In this document: positions 7,632 to 16,238 of the stretch, one piece after another
Position numbering within the stretch: the stretch's first letter is position 1
How the letters are laid out: each line of letters begins with the position of its first letter
Source: Candidatus Bipolaricaulota bacterium
Lineage (GTDB): Bacteria > Bipolaricaulota > Bipolaricaulia > UBA7950 > UBA9294
Assembly (NCBI GenBank): GCA_030612175.1
Contig: JAUWOJ010000001.1
Location: forward strand, 1-52,046
Direction: 5' to 3'
DNA: 52,046 bases
Made by a program: the position numbers and the translations under genes
The notes under the pieces: model-generated
The model's database searches: none
What the model was told of the DNA's origin: nothing
Seen by the model: the letters and a program-made list of their open reading frames with translations, nothing else

Positions 7632-8528
7632 ATGACAAAGAGGGTGTGGACAGGAACGTGGGTCCTCCTATCGATGGTACTACTGCTTGGGCTGGTAGCC
7701 GCGGCACAGCAGTACCCAGTTACACTGATTGACAACAGAGGGCTAGAGATCAGGATCGAACAGAAACCGAACCGGATCGTTGTGGCCGGAATCCCCCTAT
7801 ACGCTGAGATCATAGTCGATCTTGGAGCACTTGACCGGCTAGTTGCCGTGGCCAGTTCGCCAGATAATCCACCAGAGGTTGCAGGTCTCCCTAGGGTCGG
7901 CGAGAACTTCGCCCCAAATGTGGAAGTTATCCTTTCAATGGAACCAGACCTGGTACTTGGCGCTTCGGATTGGGCGGGAGAACGTACCAGATTGGAGAAG
8001 CTGGGAATCACTGTGCTGAGCGTTGGCCCCGTCGGCGGGTACATCTCTACCATACCGGACATCTTTTCCTGCATTAGTACAATTGGAACTGCCCTAGGAG
8101 TAGCGGAAGAAGCGAGGTTACTAATCGGTCAAATCGCAGAGGAGATTATCATGATTGAAAGTACCGCCCTGACCGAACCCCTGGTAAAAGCAGCCTTCCT
8201 CTATGCGATAACACCTGATATCCCCCCTTATGTCGCGGGGAGTGGCTCCATCGAGAATGAATTGATCGTTCGTGCCGGTGGAGGAAACGTCTTCTCCGAT
8301 GTTGAGGGATTTCCTCAAGTGAGTTTTGAGGAAATTCTTTCCCGAGACCCCGATGTTATATTCACTGATCCAACACATGTTGTAAATATACTGGAGAACC
8401 CGCTATTTGCAGGGGTGTCAGCAGTAGCAAGCAAGAAGGTCTACGGCATCAACGCACGCCATTTCCTTTCTACCAAGGTTGCTCGGGCTCTGAGAACAAT
8501 GAGTGAGTTCCTTCATCCGCAGAAATAA
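7632..8528 (+). CDS. BtuF/FecB-type ABC substrate-binding protein (cobalamin or iron-chelate)
   Basis: A 298-residue periplasmic binding protein. The signal peptide runs to about residue 25 (LVAAAQQ, SPase I type, no lipobox cysteine). Then come the family landmarks RIVVAGIPLYAEIIVDLGALDRLVAVAS, LPRVGENFAPNVEVILSMEPDLVLG and, near the end, FEEILSRDPDVIFTDPT. Such proteins bind vitamin B12 or ferric siderophore/heme and pass them to a BtuC-type permease. A GAGAGGTG ribosome site precedes the ATG. The stop overlaps the permease start by one base (TAATG). No cobalamin riboswitch fits in the 92 bases upstream, which leaves the ligand open. Confidence 0.9.
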   Translation: MTKRVWTGTWVLLSMVLLLGLVAAAQQYPVTLIDNRGLEIRIEQKPNRIVVAGIPLYAEIIVDLGALDRLVAVASSPDNPPEVAGLPRVGENFAPNVEVILSMEPDLVLGASDWAGERTRLEKLGITVLSVGPVGGYISTIPDIFSCISTIGTALGVAEEARLLIGQIAEEIIMIESTALTEPLVKAAFLYAITPDIPPYVAGSGSIENELIVRAGGGNVFSDVEGFPQVSFEEILSRDPDVIFTDPTHVVNILENPLFAGVSAVASKKVYGINARHFLSTKVARALRTMSEFLHPQK

Positions 8529-9592
8529 TGGGTAGAACAGAGAAAAACTTTCAGCGACAGCTCTCGTGGAATGCAAAAAAGACGCATTCCATACGATGGA
8601 TCTTTATCCTATTGATGATCTTGCTTGCGGCAACGCTTGTGATCGGAGTGGTTGTTGGTCCTGTACCAATTCCTATCAGAGAGGTTTTTTCCTACCTGCT
8701 GGGGCGCAAACCAGCGGTGGGAGGATCCGGGCGTATTCAACATCTAATTATCTCCCAAATCAGGCTCCCACGAGTGTTATTAGGGCTATTAGTCGGTTGC
8801 GAGCTCGCCATCTCAGGTGGAACGATGCAGGGGCTGTTTCGCAATCCGCTGGCTAGCCCATATATCCTCGGGATGGCTAGTGGCGCCTCTACCGGCGCAT
8901 CTTTAGTCATTCTCCTGAATTTGCATGGGGTAGCCTTTCTTCCCCTGGGGGCCTTTATTGGCGGTTCCCTTGCAGTGGGAATTGTCTATCAATTAGCGCG
9001 GCAACGAGATAGGAAAACTTCCGTCTACACACTGATTCTCGCTGGAGTGGCCGTGGGAGCGCTTTTCTCAGCCATAACAAGTTTTCTCATCTTCTTGAGC
9101 GCCGGCACCGACCGAATGATGGATGTGATCTTCTGGACCATGGGCGGGCTAGGCCGCGCCAGTTGGACATATCTTTGTGTGCTTGCGCCGATCGTCGCGG
9201 TTGGCAGCTTGCTACTCATGGCTTTCTCACGGGACTTAAACGCCCTTGCAATGGGAGAAGAAGGAGCTTTTCATCTGGGAATCAATCCGGAGAAAAGCAA
9301 GCGTATCATGTTGGGCGTGGCAACCTTTCTTACTTCATCTGCTGTCGGCTTCGCCGGCACTATCGGGTTTGTTGGCCTGATCATCCCACATATCATGCGC
9401 TTAATTATGGGGCCCGATCACCGGTTCCTCTTGCCAGCAACAGCCATTGCGGGAGCGATCTTTCTTGTGTGGGCTGACATGGTGGCTCGAACCGTAGTTC
9501 AGCCAGCTGAACTCCCGGTGGGGATCATCACAGCCTTTCTTGGAGCCCCTTTCTTTCTCTACTTGCTGAAGACGAGAAAGGTGAGAATGTAA
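8528..9592 (+). CDS. BtuC/FecCD-family ABC transporter permease
   Basis: A 354-residue inner-membrane protein of the ten-helix FecCD fold. Typical segments are LRLPRVLL-like QIRLPRVLLGLLVGCELAIS, GGTMQGLFRNPLASPYILGM, and the C-terminal GTIGFVGLIIPHIMRL that contacts the ATPase. It forms a homodimeric channel for cobalamin, heme or siderophores delivered by the upstream binding protein. It overlaps the genes on both sides by one base, so the three are translationally coupled. Confidence 0.95.
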   Translation: MGRTEKNFQRQLSWNAKKTHSIRWIFILLMILLAATLVIGVVVGPVPIPIREVFSYLLGRKPAVGGSGRIQHLIISQIRLPRVLLGLLVGCELAISGGTMQGLFRNPLASPYILGMASGASTGASLVILLNLHGVAFLPLGAFIGGSLAVGIVYQLARQRDRKTSVYTLILAGVAVGALFSAITSFLIFLSAGTDRMMDVIFWTMGGLGRASWTYLCVLAPIVAVGSLLLMAFSRDLNALAMGEEGAFHLGINPEKSKRIMLGVATFLTSSAVGFAGTIGFVGLIIPHIMRLIMGPDHRFLLPATAIAGAIFLVWADMVARTVVQPAELPVGIITAFLGAPFFLYLLKTRKVRM

Positions 9593-10410
9593 TGAATATC
9601 ACAATAGAAGGGCTGCACTTCTCTTATGGTCAGAACCCAGTTTTAGAAGAGATCGACCTGAGCATTCAGAAAGGAGAAATCTTTGCAATTGTGGGCCCTA
9701 ACGGATCAGGGAAGACCACGCTCCTTAAGAACATCTCAGGAGTCCTTACTCCCGACAGAGGTGCGGTTTACCTGAACATGAGACAGATAGCCGACCTATC
9801 AACTTGGGAGATCGCGCGCCAACTGGCAATGGTAGAGCAAGATCGAGAAGTTGGTTTCGATTTTACCGTCCGCGAAGTGATAGCTATCGGCCGAATCCCT
9901 CATCAATCTCGCTTTGCCAGAGAGAACAAAGTAGACAAGGAACGAATTGAAGAGGCTATGAGGGTCTGTAGTGTGGACTCACTAGCCAATCGTCTCATAG
10001 CAGAGATATCAGGAGGGGAGCGCCAACGCGTCTTCCTAGCAATGGCTCTGGCCCAGGAGCCTAAGGTGCTTCTGTTGGATGAACCGACAACTCATCTTGA
10101 CATCAACTACCAAGCCCAGATTATGGAAATTGTTCGCACCCAGGCTATAGATGGTCTGACAGTAGTAATGGCCCTTCACGATCTTAACCTTGTAGCACAG
10201 TATGCGGATCGAGCGGCCATGCTAGACAAGGGACAACTATTGGAAATCGGCAAGCCGGATGAAGTACTCACTGAAGCGAATATCAAGAGAGTCTTTCATA
10301 CGGACGTAATCGTGACAAAGCACCCCCTGATCAACTCCTTTTACGTCATGCCGCTCGCTCACAGATTTGATGGGGGCAAGAGTCGCTCATCAGAACGCGA
10401 ATTGCTCTAG
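9592..10410 (+). CDS. BtuD/FecE-type ABC transporter ATP-binding protein
   Basis: A 272-residue cytoplasmic ATPase with Walker A GPNGSGKTT at residues 35-43, the signature ISGGERQRV, Walker B VLLLDEPTTHLD and the switch histidine in MALHDLNLVAQ. It drives import through the FecCD-type permease whose stop codon it overlaps by one base. This is the only transporter in the window with its own ATPase gene. No obvious terminator follows before the next gene. Confidence 0.95.
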   Translation: MNITIEGLHFSYGQNPVLEEIDLSIQKGEIFAIVGPNGSGKTTLLKNISGVLTPDRGAVYLNMRQIADLSTWEIARQLAMVEQDREVGFDFTVREVIAIGRIPHQSRFARENKVDKERIEEAMRVCSVDSLANRLIAEISGGERQRVFLAMALAQEPKVLLLDEPTTHLDINYQAQIMEIVRTQAIDGLTVVMALHDLNLVAQYADRAAMLDKGQLLEIGKPDEVLTEANIKRVFHTDVIVTKHPLINSFYVMPLAHRFDGGKSRSSERELL

Positions 10411-10478
10411 ATCAAAGGCATTCAAGCAGTACCTCACGACAACTCACCCGCATGAATAGCTAATCGTGCTGTTGTCTG

Positions 10479-12044
10479 TTGTCGCGAAAAATAGTACTGT
10501 TTCGGGTAATGATAACTAGGATCTTACGAACAGCAGCGTTAGTTATAGTGGCTATTGCCCTGTCCCTAGCAGTTGTAGTCGACGCTAACCGCATTGGCTG
10601 GGAACGTGAAAACACAGGGTTCATTGTTATTGTCAGGGCTCAAGATGTAACGAGCTTCTCCCTTGATGAGCTTGCCAATATTGGGATAACAGGGGTTGCT
10701 GTGTACTCAGCAAGCCTGACGGATGGAGGATCTCCACTTGTCGAGAAGATACTAGGACACAATCTTGAGGTGGGGCTGATTCTCGATAAGCCTATTGCCA
10801 AGCTTGCTCACAACTTCTCTTTCTTGTGGATAGAAGGTCCAATCGACGAACAATCGTTTCATAAGCTCTTTCCGGTCGAAACTACGATCATTTTACGAGA
10901 GTTCACGGATGTGTTACAGGAACGTGAATTGTGGAGAAACGGACACGACCACCTAGTACGAGCTCATGAGGTGCCAACAGGAGATATGGCTCGGTCGTCA
11001 ATCGAAACCCTTGTCGCGCGGTTCGGAAGAGCTGTACAAGAGCGCGGAATTCGCTGTCTCATGCTTTCGCCAGTTCCTGGGCTTTCGGTATATGAGAATC
11101 TGAATTACTTCCAAGCTGTTATTGAGCAGATTGAGGAGGACGGGTACACTCTGGGTAGTTTTTCTCTTCCATTTTCCAATACTCCTTGGTACGCGGAGAT
11201 CGTATTTCATTTAGGAGTTAGTGCTCTCTTGTTGCTTGTCACCCTTCAAATCTTCAAACACCTTCCCTTTGCGTGCTTTGTTTTCTGCGGTGCTGTTGCT
11301 GGTATTGCCGCCAGTATGCCGGAGATCCTCCTTCGTCAGACAGATGCCTTTCTAATCGCAATACTTGTTCCAGCATACATGTCTTTGTTGCTTGTCCCCT
11401 GCCTTAAATCAGGCTGGCGAGCAGGAGTAGTTGTGCTCCTCTTGTTCTCTGCTGGTTCAGTTTGCGGGGGTCTCCTGCTTGCTGCGGTTCTTTCTCATCC
11501 TGTTTTTCTGCTCAAGCTCGCCGAGTTTCGCGGAGTAAAGGTCGCGCTTCTGTTTCCTTCTCTTTTTGGAGTATTTGCCTACTACCGTCAGGTCGGCTGG
11601 GGAAAACTTCGAGACCTTTTCTACTCGCCTATCCGCTCAGTCAGCTTGACACTTGCTAGTTTCAGTCTTGCAGTACTCGCCTTTGCTATTCTCCGGAGTG
11701 GAAACACAGGCGGAGGCTCACTTGGGCTAGAAGGACAAGTGCGGGGGATTCTGGAGAAACTCCTCATAGCAAGACCTCGCTTCAAGGAGTTCCTGATTGG
11801 CCATCCTTTCCTAATTCTGTTTGGAGCGGATGGCAAGCTCAATGACTGGAGAATATTCCCTCTCTTTGTAGGCCTGATTGGACAGGCCTCCATCCTGAAT
11901 ACCTTTGCTCATGCGCACACTCCCCTCCTTGTATCGCTCTTGCGAGTGACTAATGGGCTCGTTTTGGGAGTCCTGGTCGGAGGAGCTTTGTTGGCGGTCA
12001 TCGGTTTAGGGCGGTTGCTATGGCAAAGAGTATCACAGTCGTAA
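10479..12044 (+). CDS. DUF5693-like multipass membrane protein
   Basis: A protein of up to 521 residues. The N-terminal 30 residues contain a signal anchor (LVIVAIALSLAVVV). Then comes a soluble region of about 180 residues (VTSFSLDELANIGITGVAVYSASL, an LRD-type barrel-like start), followed by about eight hydrophobic segments to the C-terminus. This layout and its place directly before csaB match DUF5693 proteins. The listed start is TTG; the ATG at 10509 (ten codons in) is equally possible and neither has a clear ribosome site. The function is unknown; association with CsaB suggests synthesis or export of a pyruvylated cell-wall polymer. Confidence 0.7.
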   Translation: MSRKIVLFRVMITRILRTAALVIVAIALSLAVVVDANRIGWERENTGFIVIVRAQDVTSFSLDELANIGITGVAVYSASLTDGGSPLVEKILGHNLEVGLILDKPIAKLAHNFSFLWIEGPIDEQSFHKLFPVETTIILREFTDVLQERELWRNGHDHLVRAHEVPTGDMARSSIETLVARFGRAVQERGIRCLMLSPVPGLSVYENLNYFQAVIEQIEEDGYTLGSFSLPFSNTPWYAEIVFHLGVSALLLLVTLQIFKHLPFACFVFCGAVAGIAASMPEILLRQTDAFLIAILVPAYMSLLLVPCLKSGWRAGVVVLLLFSAGSVCGGLLLAAVLSHPVFLLKLAEFRGVKVALLFPSLFGVFAYYRQVGWGKLRDLFYSPIRSVSLTLASFSLAVLAFAILRSGNTGGGSLGLEGQVRGILEKLLIARPRFKEFLIGHPFLILFGADGKLNDWRIFPLFVGLIGQASILNTFAHAHTPLLVSLLRVTNGLVLGVLVGGALLAVIGLGRLLWQRVSQS

Positions 12045-13084
12045 TTGCTGGCTACTATGGATTTGGAAACCTTGGCGACGAAGCGATTCGCTTTGCGCTG
12101 CTACAATCACTCAATCAGTATAACAGGGCTGAATCGATCGTTCTTACGGCAAATCCACAGACTAGAAATGAAATCAGTCGCAACAACCCCATTCGCATTC
12201 TTGGGGCGATTCGGCGCTCATCGATCCTGTTGTTTGGCGGGGGAGGATTATTGCAGAATCGCACCAGCAACCGTTCTTTGTTCTATTATCTCTCTCTCAT
12301 TCTTCTCGCCCGTATTGCGCGTCGGCCAGTTTACCTTATTGGGCAGGGGATTGGGCCGATTTCGGGCAGATTAGCTCAATTGGTTACTCGCTTTACCCTT
12401 AAGCAAGTTCACCACATAGACTGTCGTGACCAAAAAAGCTTAAGCTATGTTAATTCGCTAGGCCTTAACGGAACACAGGGCAGCGACCTTTTTTTCCTTC
12501 TCCCTCCAAGCCCCCACCATTCCCGGCTGACGCAGAGCCCGCCGCGGATTGTTCTCTCCCTTAAGGGACTGCCGAGAAAGCAACAAACAGGTTTCATTGA
12601 GCAGGCAATACGCTTGCTGAAAGAGTTACACTCGCAGCGAGGTGTGTCCTGTATTTTTCTTCCGTTCTTTCCCAAACAGGACCTGGCCCTTGCGAGAGCG
12701 ATCTCAAGCGAATGCGGCTTTCCATGTCAGATTCTCCCGACAGCAGGACTAGACCAAGCAGAAAGGGTCATTTCATCTGCCAGCGTTCTCGTGTCATCAC
12801 GCCTGCATCCACTAGAGTTTGCGCTCAGGATGGGAACACCGATGTTCGCTATCTCTGAAGATCCCAAGATTGAGCGCTTTGTCCATGAGGTTCATTCGCG
12901 TGACGGCCCTTGTATTCCTTGTGGATCTTTTCCCTCCGCGGAAGAAACTTCTCTTCTCCTTGACCATCCACCAGCGCCAGATAGCTTGCGAAAGACCTAC
13001 CGACAATTACATGAAACCAGGAAGCAGACATTCAAGCTGTTGCTTGACGAACTATATGATGATCTGGAAGGAAGAGATGTATGA
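12020..13084 (+). CDS. csaB: Polysaccharide pyruvyl transferase, CsaB type
   Basis: A 354-residue protein starting MAKSITVVIAGYYGFGNLGDEA, the signature of the CsaB/WcaK family, with LLFGGGGLLQNRTSNRSL and IGQGIGPIS further on. CsaB transfers pyruvate from phosphoenolpyruvate to a cell-wall polysaccharide, creating the ligand for SLH domains of S-layer proteins. The start overlaps the DUF5693-like gene by 25 bases and the end overlaps rsmH by 8 bases, so the three genes are tightly coupled. The call is by motif; the acceptor polymer is unknown. Confidence 0.87.
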   Translation: MAKSITVVIAGYYGFGNLGDEAIRFALLQSLNQYNRAESIVLTANPQTRNEISRNNPIRILGAIRRSSILLFGGGGLLQNRTSNRSLFYYLSLILLARIARRPVYLIGQGIGPISGRLAQLVTRFTLKQVHHIDCRDQKSLSYVNSLGLNGTQGSDLFFLLPPSPHHSRLTQSPPRIVLSLKGLPRKQQTGFIEQAIRLLKELHSQRGVSCIFLPFFPKQDLALARAISSECGFPCQILPTAGLDQAERVISSASVLVSSRLHPLEFALRMGTPMFAISEDPKIERFVHEVHSRDGPCIPCGSFPSAEETSLLLDHPPAPDSLRKTYRQLHETRKQTFKLLLDELYDDLEGRDV

Positions 13085-14024
13085 GCCATGTCATGTACCT
13101 GCTTTAGCCGGTGAGGTTGTTCACTTAGTTGATCCAAAGGCAGGGGGAATATACGTGGATGGAACAATTGGCTTGGGCGGTCACACTCAAGCACTGTTCG
13201 CGCTAGAGCCCAACATTACTGTTGTTGGGATTGACCTTGATAGAGAAGCGCTTAGCTACACAGAGAAACGTTTAGCCAGTCTTGCCGGTCGGCTTCATCT
13301 TGTTCACGCAAGCTACACCGACCTTTATAAGCACCTGCAGATACTTGGCATTGATAAGGTTGATGGTCTTCTCCTTGATCTTGGTGTGTCGTCGCTTCAG
13401 CTCGATAATCCCAAGCGTGGGTTCAGCTTTCGCGCTAACGGTCCTCTTGACATGAGAATGGATACTTCGCAACCTCTGACAGCCTTTAATATTGTGAACA
13501 ACCTTACAGAGAAGGAACTTGTTGACATCCTTTTCCGCTATGGAGAAGAAAATTTTGCTCGGAAAATCGTGCGTGCGATTATCGCTACCCGCAAATCGGG
13601 AGCGATTGAGACAACTACTCAACTCGCGGAACTTGTGTGCCAAACGATCCCAAAGCGATTCCACCTCAGGCACAGACACCCCGCGACCCGTACCTTTCAA
13701 GCGCTACGAATCGCAGTGAATGATGAACTTCAAAATCTGCGAAATGGACTACAAGCTGCATTCCAATGCCTTGCGCCTGATGGCGTCATAGCGGTGATAA
13801 GTTTTCATTCGTTGGAAGATCGAATTGTGAAGCGGTTCTTTCGCTACAAAGCGCTTGATTGTATCTGCCCCCCCACCCTTCCGGAATGTATTTGTGACAA
13901 ACAAGTGGAAGGAAGGATTCTCACACGGAAGCCAATTCTACCGACAAAAGAGGAGACGGAAAGCAATCCGCGCGCGCGAGCTGCGAAATTACGTGCCATG
14001 CGGAAAAGCAGTGTATCTACTTGA
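13077..14024 (+). CDS. rsmH: 16S rRNA m4C1402 methyltransferase RsmH (MraW)
   Basis: A 315-residue SAM-dependent methyltransferase that modifies the N4 of C1402 in 16S rRNA. The start chosen is ATG 13077 (MYEPCHVPALAGEVV), which matches the usual N-terminus; longer upstream frames only cover csaB. Landmarks are GGIYVDGTIGLGGHT, GLLLDLGVSSLQLD with GFSFRANGPLDMRMD, and the C-terminal SFHSLEDRIVKRFF. It overlaps csaB by 8 bases and precedes ftsL- and ftsI-like genes as in dcw clusters, but mraZ is absent here. Confidence 0.97.
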   Translation: MYEPCHVPALAGEVVHLVDPKAGGIYVDGTIGLGGHTQALFALEPNITVVGIDLDREALSYTEKRLASLAGRLHLVHASYTDLYKHLQILGIDKVDGLLLDLGVSSLQLDNPKRGFSFRANGPLDMRMDTSQPLTAFNIVNNLTEKELVDILFRYGEENFARKIVRAIIATRKSGAIETTTQLAELVCQTIPKRFHLRHRHPATRTFQALRIAVNDELQNLRNGLQAAFQCLAPDGVIAVISFHSLEDRIVKRFFRYKALDCICPPTLPECICDKQVEGRILTRKPILPTKEETESNPRARAAKLRAMRKSSVST

Positions 14025-14043
14025 GCCATGACATTCGCTGTTC

Positions 14044-14071
14044 TTGACGAGCGTCTGATAAGCTGTAGTAA
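14044..14071 (+). promoter_or_regulatory. Possible promoter for the ftsL-ftsI-like pair
   Basis: TTGACG (14044-14049), a 16-base spacer and TAGTAA (14066-14071) lie in the 167-base gap between rsmH and the ftsL-like gene. The remaining gap has no recognisable RNA or terminator. This is a weak prediction. Confidence 0.35.
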
Positions 14072-14191
14072 AGTCGCTGCAATCTTGTCGCCTTGGCGGG
14101 TAAGCAGCGTAGGATGGGTAATCTACTTCGGTGTACTAGTCGACAGATGTCCAAGCAAAATACCTCATGTTCCCTTAACTTATTAGCAGAG

Positions 14192-14557
14192 ATGATGATG
14201 TATCGAAGAATCAAGAGATTGAGCTATCTATCTGGGAAGAGACATTCAGCTCCTCCAACACAGCCGCTGACTTGGCAAGGAGTGCTGGGAATTGGAATCC
14301 TCTTGGCCACAGTCATTGCTGGACTCTGTCTTGTTTACCTGTGGCAAGAAGCGACTATTCTTGACTTGACCGCGCAAAGGGAGAGCACACAGGACAGACT
14401 CATAGCTACTCATGATGTCAACCGTTGGCTCGAATTTGAAGTGGGGAAGGCCTTCCGTTTAGAGCGTGTTGCTTCACTCGCCCGGAGTGAACTCGGGATG
14501 ATTGAGCCAGTCACTATCCACTATGTCTATATTGATAAGTCCGCCCCAGAGAACTAA
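14192..14557 (+). CDS. FtsL-like small bitopic division protein
   Basis: A protein of about 121 residues from the ATG triplet at 14192-14200 (three successive ATG codons; any could start). It has a basic cytoplasmic head, a single membrane helix (VLGIGILLATVIAGLCLVYLW) and a C-terminal coiled-coil-like region ending in ARSELGMIEP, the FtsL/DivIC pattern. It would act in the septal complex with the PBP encoded next. Recognition rests on size, topology and position between rsmH and a class B PBP; sequence conservation is low in this family. Confidence 0.75.
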   Translation: MMMYRRIKRLSYLSGKRHSAPPTQPLTWQGVLGIGILLATVIAGLCLVYLWQEATILDLTAQRESTQDRLIATHDVNRWLEFEVGKAFRLERVASLARSELGMIEPVTIHYVYIDKSAPEN

Positions 14558-16238
14558 GACGCACTCCCACCAATGGCGAGCTCGCATTCTCGCGTTCTTG
14601 TTAATTGCGTTTGCCTTACTCATTGTTGGTCGGCTCGTCCAGCTTCAAGTGGTTGAGCACGATCGCTTTCTTAACTCCGCGCAGGTAATGCAGGAACAAA
14701 TGATTGAGCTTATGCCACAGCGAGGAGCGATCTATGACAGAAGCGGAATGTTGCTTGCTTTTGATGTAAGAGCTGTATCCATCGCCGTAGATAGCTTCAA
14801 CATGACCAAACCAGAGACGATTATCGCGATCCTCGCGAGTGAGCTTGGTCTTGCTGGTGAGGTGTTGAGAGATCTGATCTACCGGCCTAGCTACTTCACT
14901 TGGATCAAACGTCAGATCGATCCAAGTACGGCAGAACTTATACAACAGCAGGCAGAAAAAGAACAGGCATACGGGCTGATTTTCCTTGAGACCTGGAAGC
15001 GGTGCTATCCACAGGAATCACTTGCTTCAAATATCATTGGTTTTGTGGGTACGGATGGGTACGGATTGGAGGGTGTGGAGCTTGCGTTTGACAAAATCCT
15101 TACTGGGACTCCAACGTATGTGTATGTGGTACAGGGAGCCGATCACCGCACTTATCACACTACGGTTGTCGAACAGGGATCCCCGGGACAGGATCTACAT
15201 TTGACAATTGATGCCCGCCTACAATTCATCTGTGAAGAAGAGATCAAATACGGAGTCGAGAAGTTTAGGGCGAATGATGGTTTTGTCGTTCTGCTCGATC
15301 CGCAAACTTGTGCCATACTAGCAATGGCCCAGCTGCAGCGCTACAACCTTAATTCCTTTGCTGAATCAACTCCATACGAGCGAAAGAACCTGGCAGTTAA
15401 TTTCCTGTTCGAACCTGGCTCAGTCTTTAAGGCATTCACCGGACTTGCGGCGCTCGATTACGGCGTGGTGAGCCCAGGAGATAGTTTCAACGGAAATGAT
15501 GGGATCAGAGTTTCCAATCACATCATGCACAACTCAGGAAACGAGTCCTTTGGAACAGTCACCTTTGCCGAGATTATTGAGCACTCGATCAACACAGGAA
15601 TGATTAGAGTTGCGCAGCGCTTGGGGGAAGAGCGACTGTATCACTCTCTGATCAGCTTTGGTTTTGGACAACAGACTGGGATTGCTCTTCCCGGAGAAGA
15701 AGTTGGAATCCTACGAGATGTAGAAGAGTGGTCTAAGCTTGCCCTGGCCGCTACATCAATTGGGCAATCAGTGGCCGTAACCGGAATCCAGCTTGCCCGC
15801 GCGACAGCAGCAATAGCAAATGGTGGACTGCTACTAGAGCCACAAATCATCAAACAAATTGGTGAATCAGCAAAGGATGACTCAGTGCTTGTTCATCGAA
15901 TTGGGGCCGCGGAAAGTTGCACAATAATGACAGAATTACTGCAACAGGCCGTAGAAACTGGAACCGGAACCCCGGCAGCAGTTAGTGGATTTGCGGTAGC
16001 TGGGAAGACAGGGACTGCACAAAAGGCTACGCCCGGGCAAGGCTATGCTGCTGGGAAATACACCTCTCTATTCGTCGGCTATCTTCCTGCCCAGAAACCG
16101 AAGTATCTCGCTCTTGTTGTCCTGGATGAAGTAAAGACTTTGCCGGTATGGGGCGGATATACTGCTGGACAGATATTTCATGATATAACTTCCCGTGTCG
16201 TAAATGCTGAACACCTTTCCCCAGCAGTTGTGTATTGA
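14502..16238 (+). CDS. ftsI: Class B penicillin-binding protein (FtsI/SpoVD type)
   Basis: A transpeptidase of 571-578 residues that cross-links septal peptidoglycan in the periplasm. One N-terminal membrane anchor (ARILAFLLIAFALLIVGRLV) is followed by the dimerisation domain with QRGAIYDRSGMLLA and the penicillin-binding domain, which has all three motifs: SxxK in EPGSVFKAF, SxN in HSINTGM and KTG in AGKTGTAQ. The TTG at 14502 has GGAGTGA upstream; the ATG at 14523 is an alternative without one. Both overlap the ftsL-like gene, implying coupling. It ends flush against the convergent mnmG gene. No PASTA repeats are present. Confidence 0.93.
   Translation: MSQSLSTMSILISPPQRTKTHSHQWRARILAFLLIAFALLIVGRLVQLQVVEHDRFLNSAQVMQEQMIELMPQRGAIYDRSGMLLAFDVRAVSIAVDSFNMTKPETIIAILASELGLAGEVLRDLIYRPSYFTWIKRQIDPSTAELIQQQAEKEQAYGLIFLETWKRCYPQESLASNIIGFVGTDGYGLEGVELAFDKILTGTPTYVYVVQGADHRTYHTTVVEQGSPGQDLHLTIDARLQFICEEEIKYGVEKFRANDGFVVLLDPQTCAILAMAQLQRYNLNSFAESTPYERKNLAVNFLFEPGSVFKAFTGLAALDYGVVSPGDSFNGNDGIRVSNHIMHNSGNESFGTVTFAEIIEHSINTGMIRVAQRLGEERLYHSLISFGFGQQTGIALPGEEVGILRDVEEWSKLALAATSIGQSVAVTGIQLARATAAIANGGLLLEPQIIKQIGESAKDDSVLVHRIGAAESCTIMTELLQQAVETGTGTPAAVSGFAVAGKTGTAQKATPGQGYAAGKYTSLFVGYLPAQKPKYLALVVLDEVKTLPVWGGYTAGQIFHDITSRVVNAEHLSPAVVY

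Noticed and set aside
12819..13076. N-terminal extension of rsmH by 86 codons
   Set aside because: It overlaps csaB throughout, adds no RsmH-like sequence, and ATG 13077 gives the normal N-terminus.
14072..14160. Structured RNA in the gap between rsmH and the ftsL-like gene
   Set aside because: TGTCG and CGACA at the ends could pair, but no known RNA fold or internal stems could be made out.
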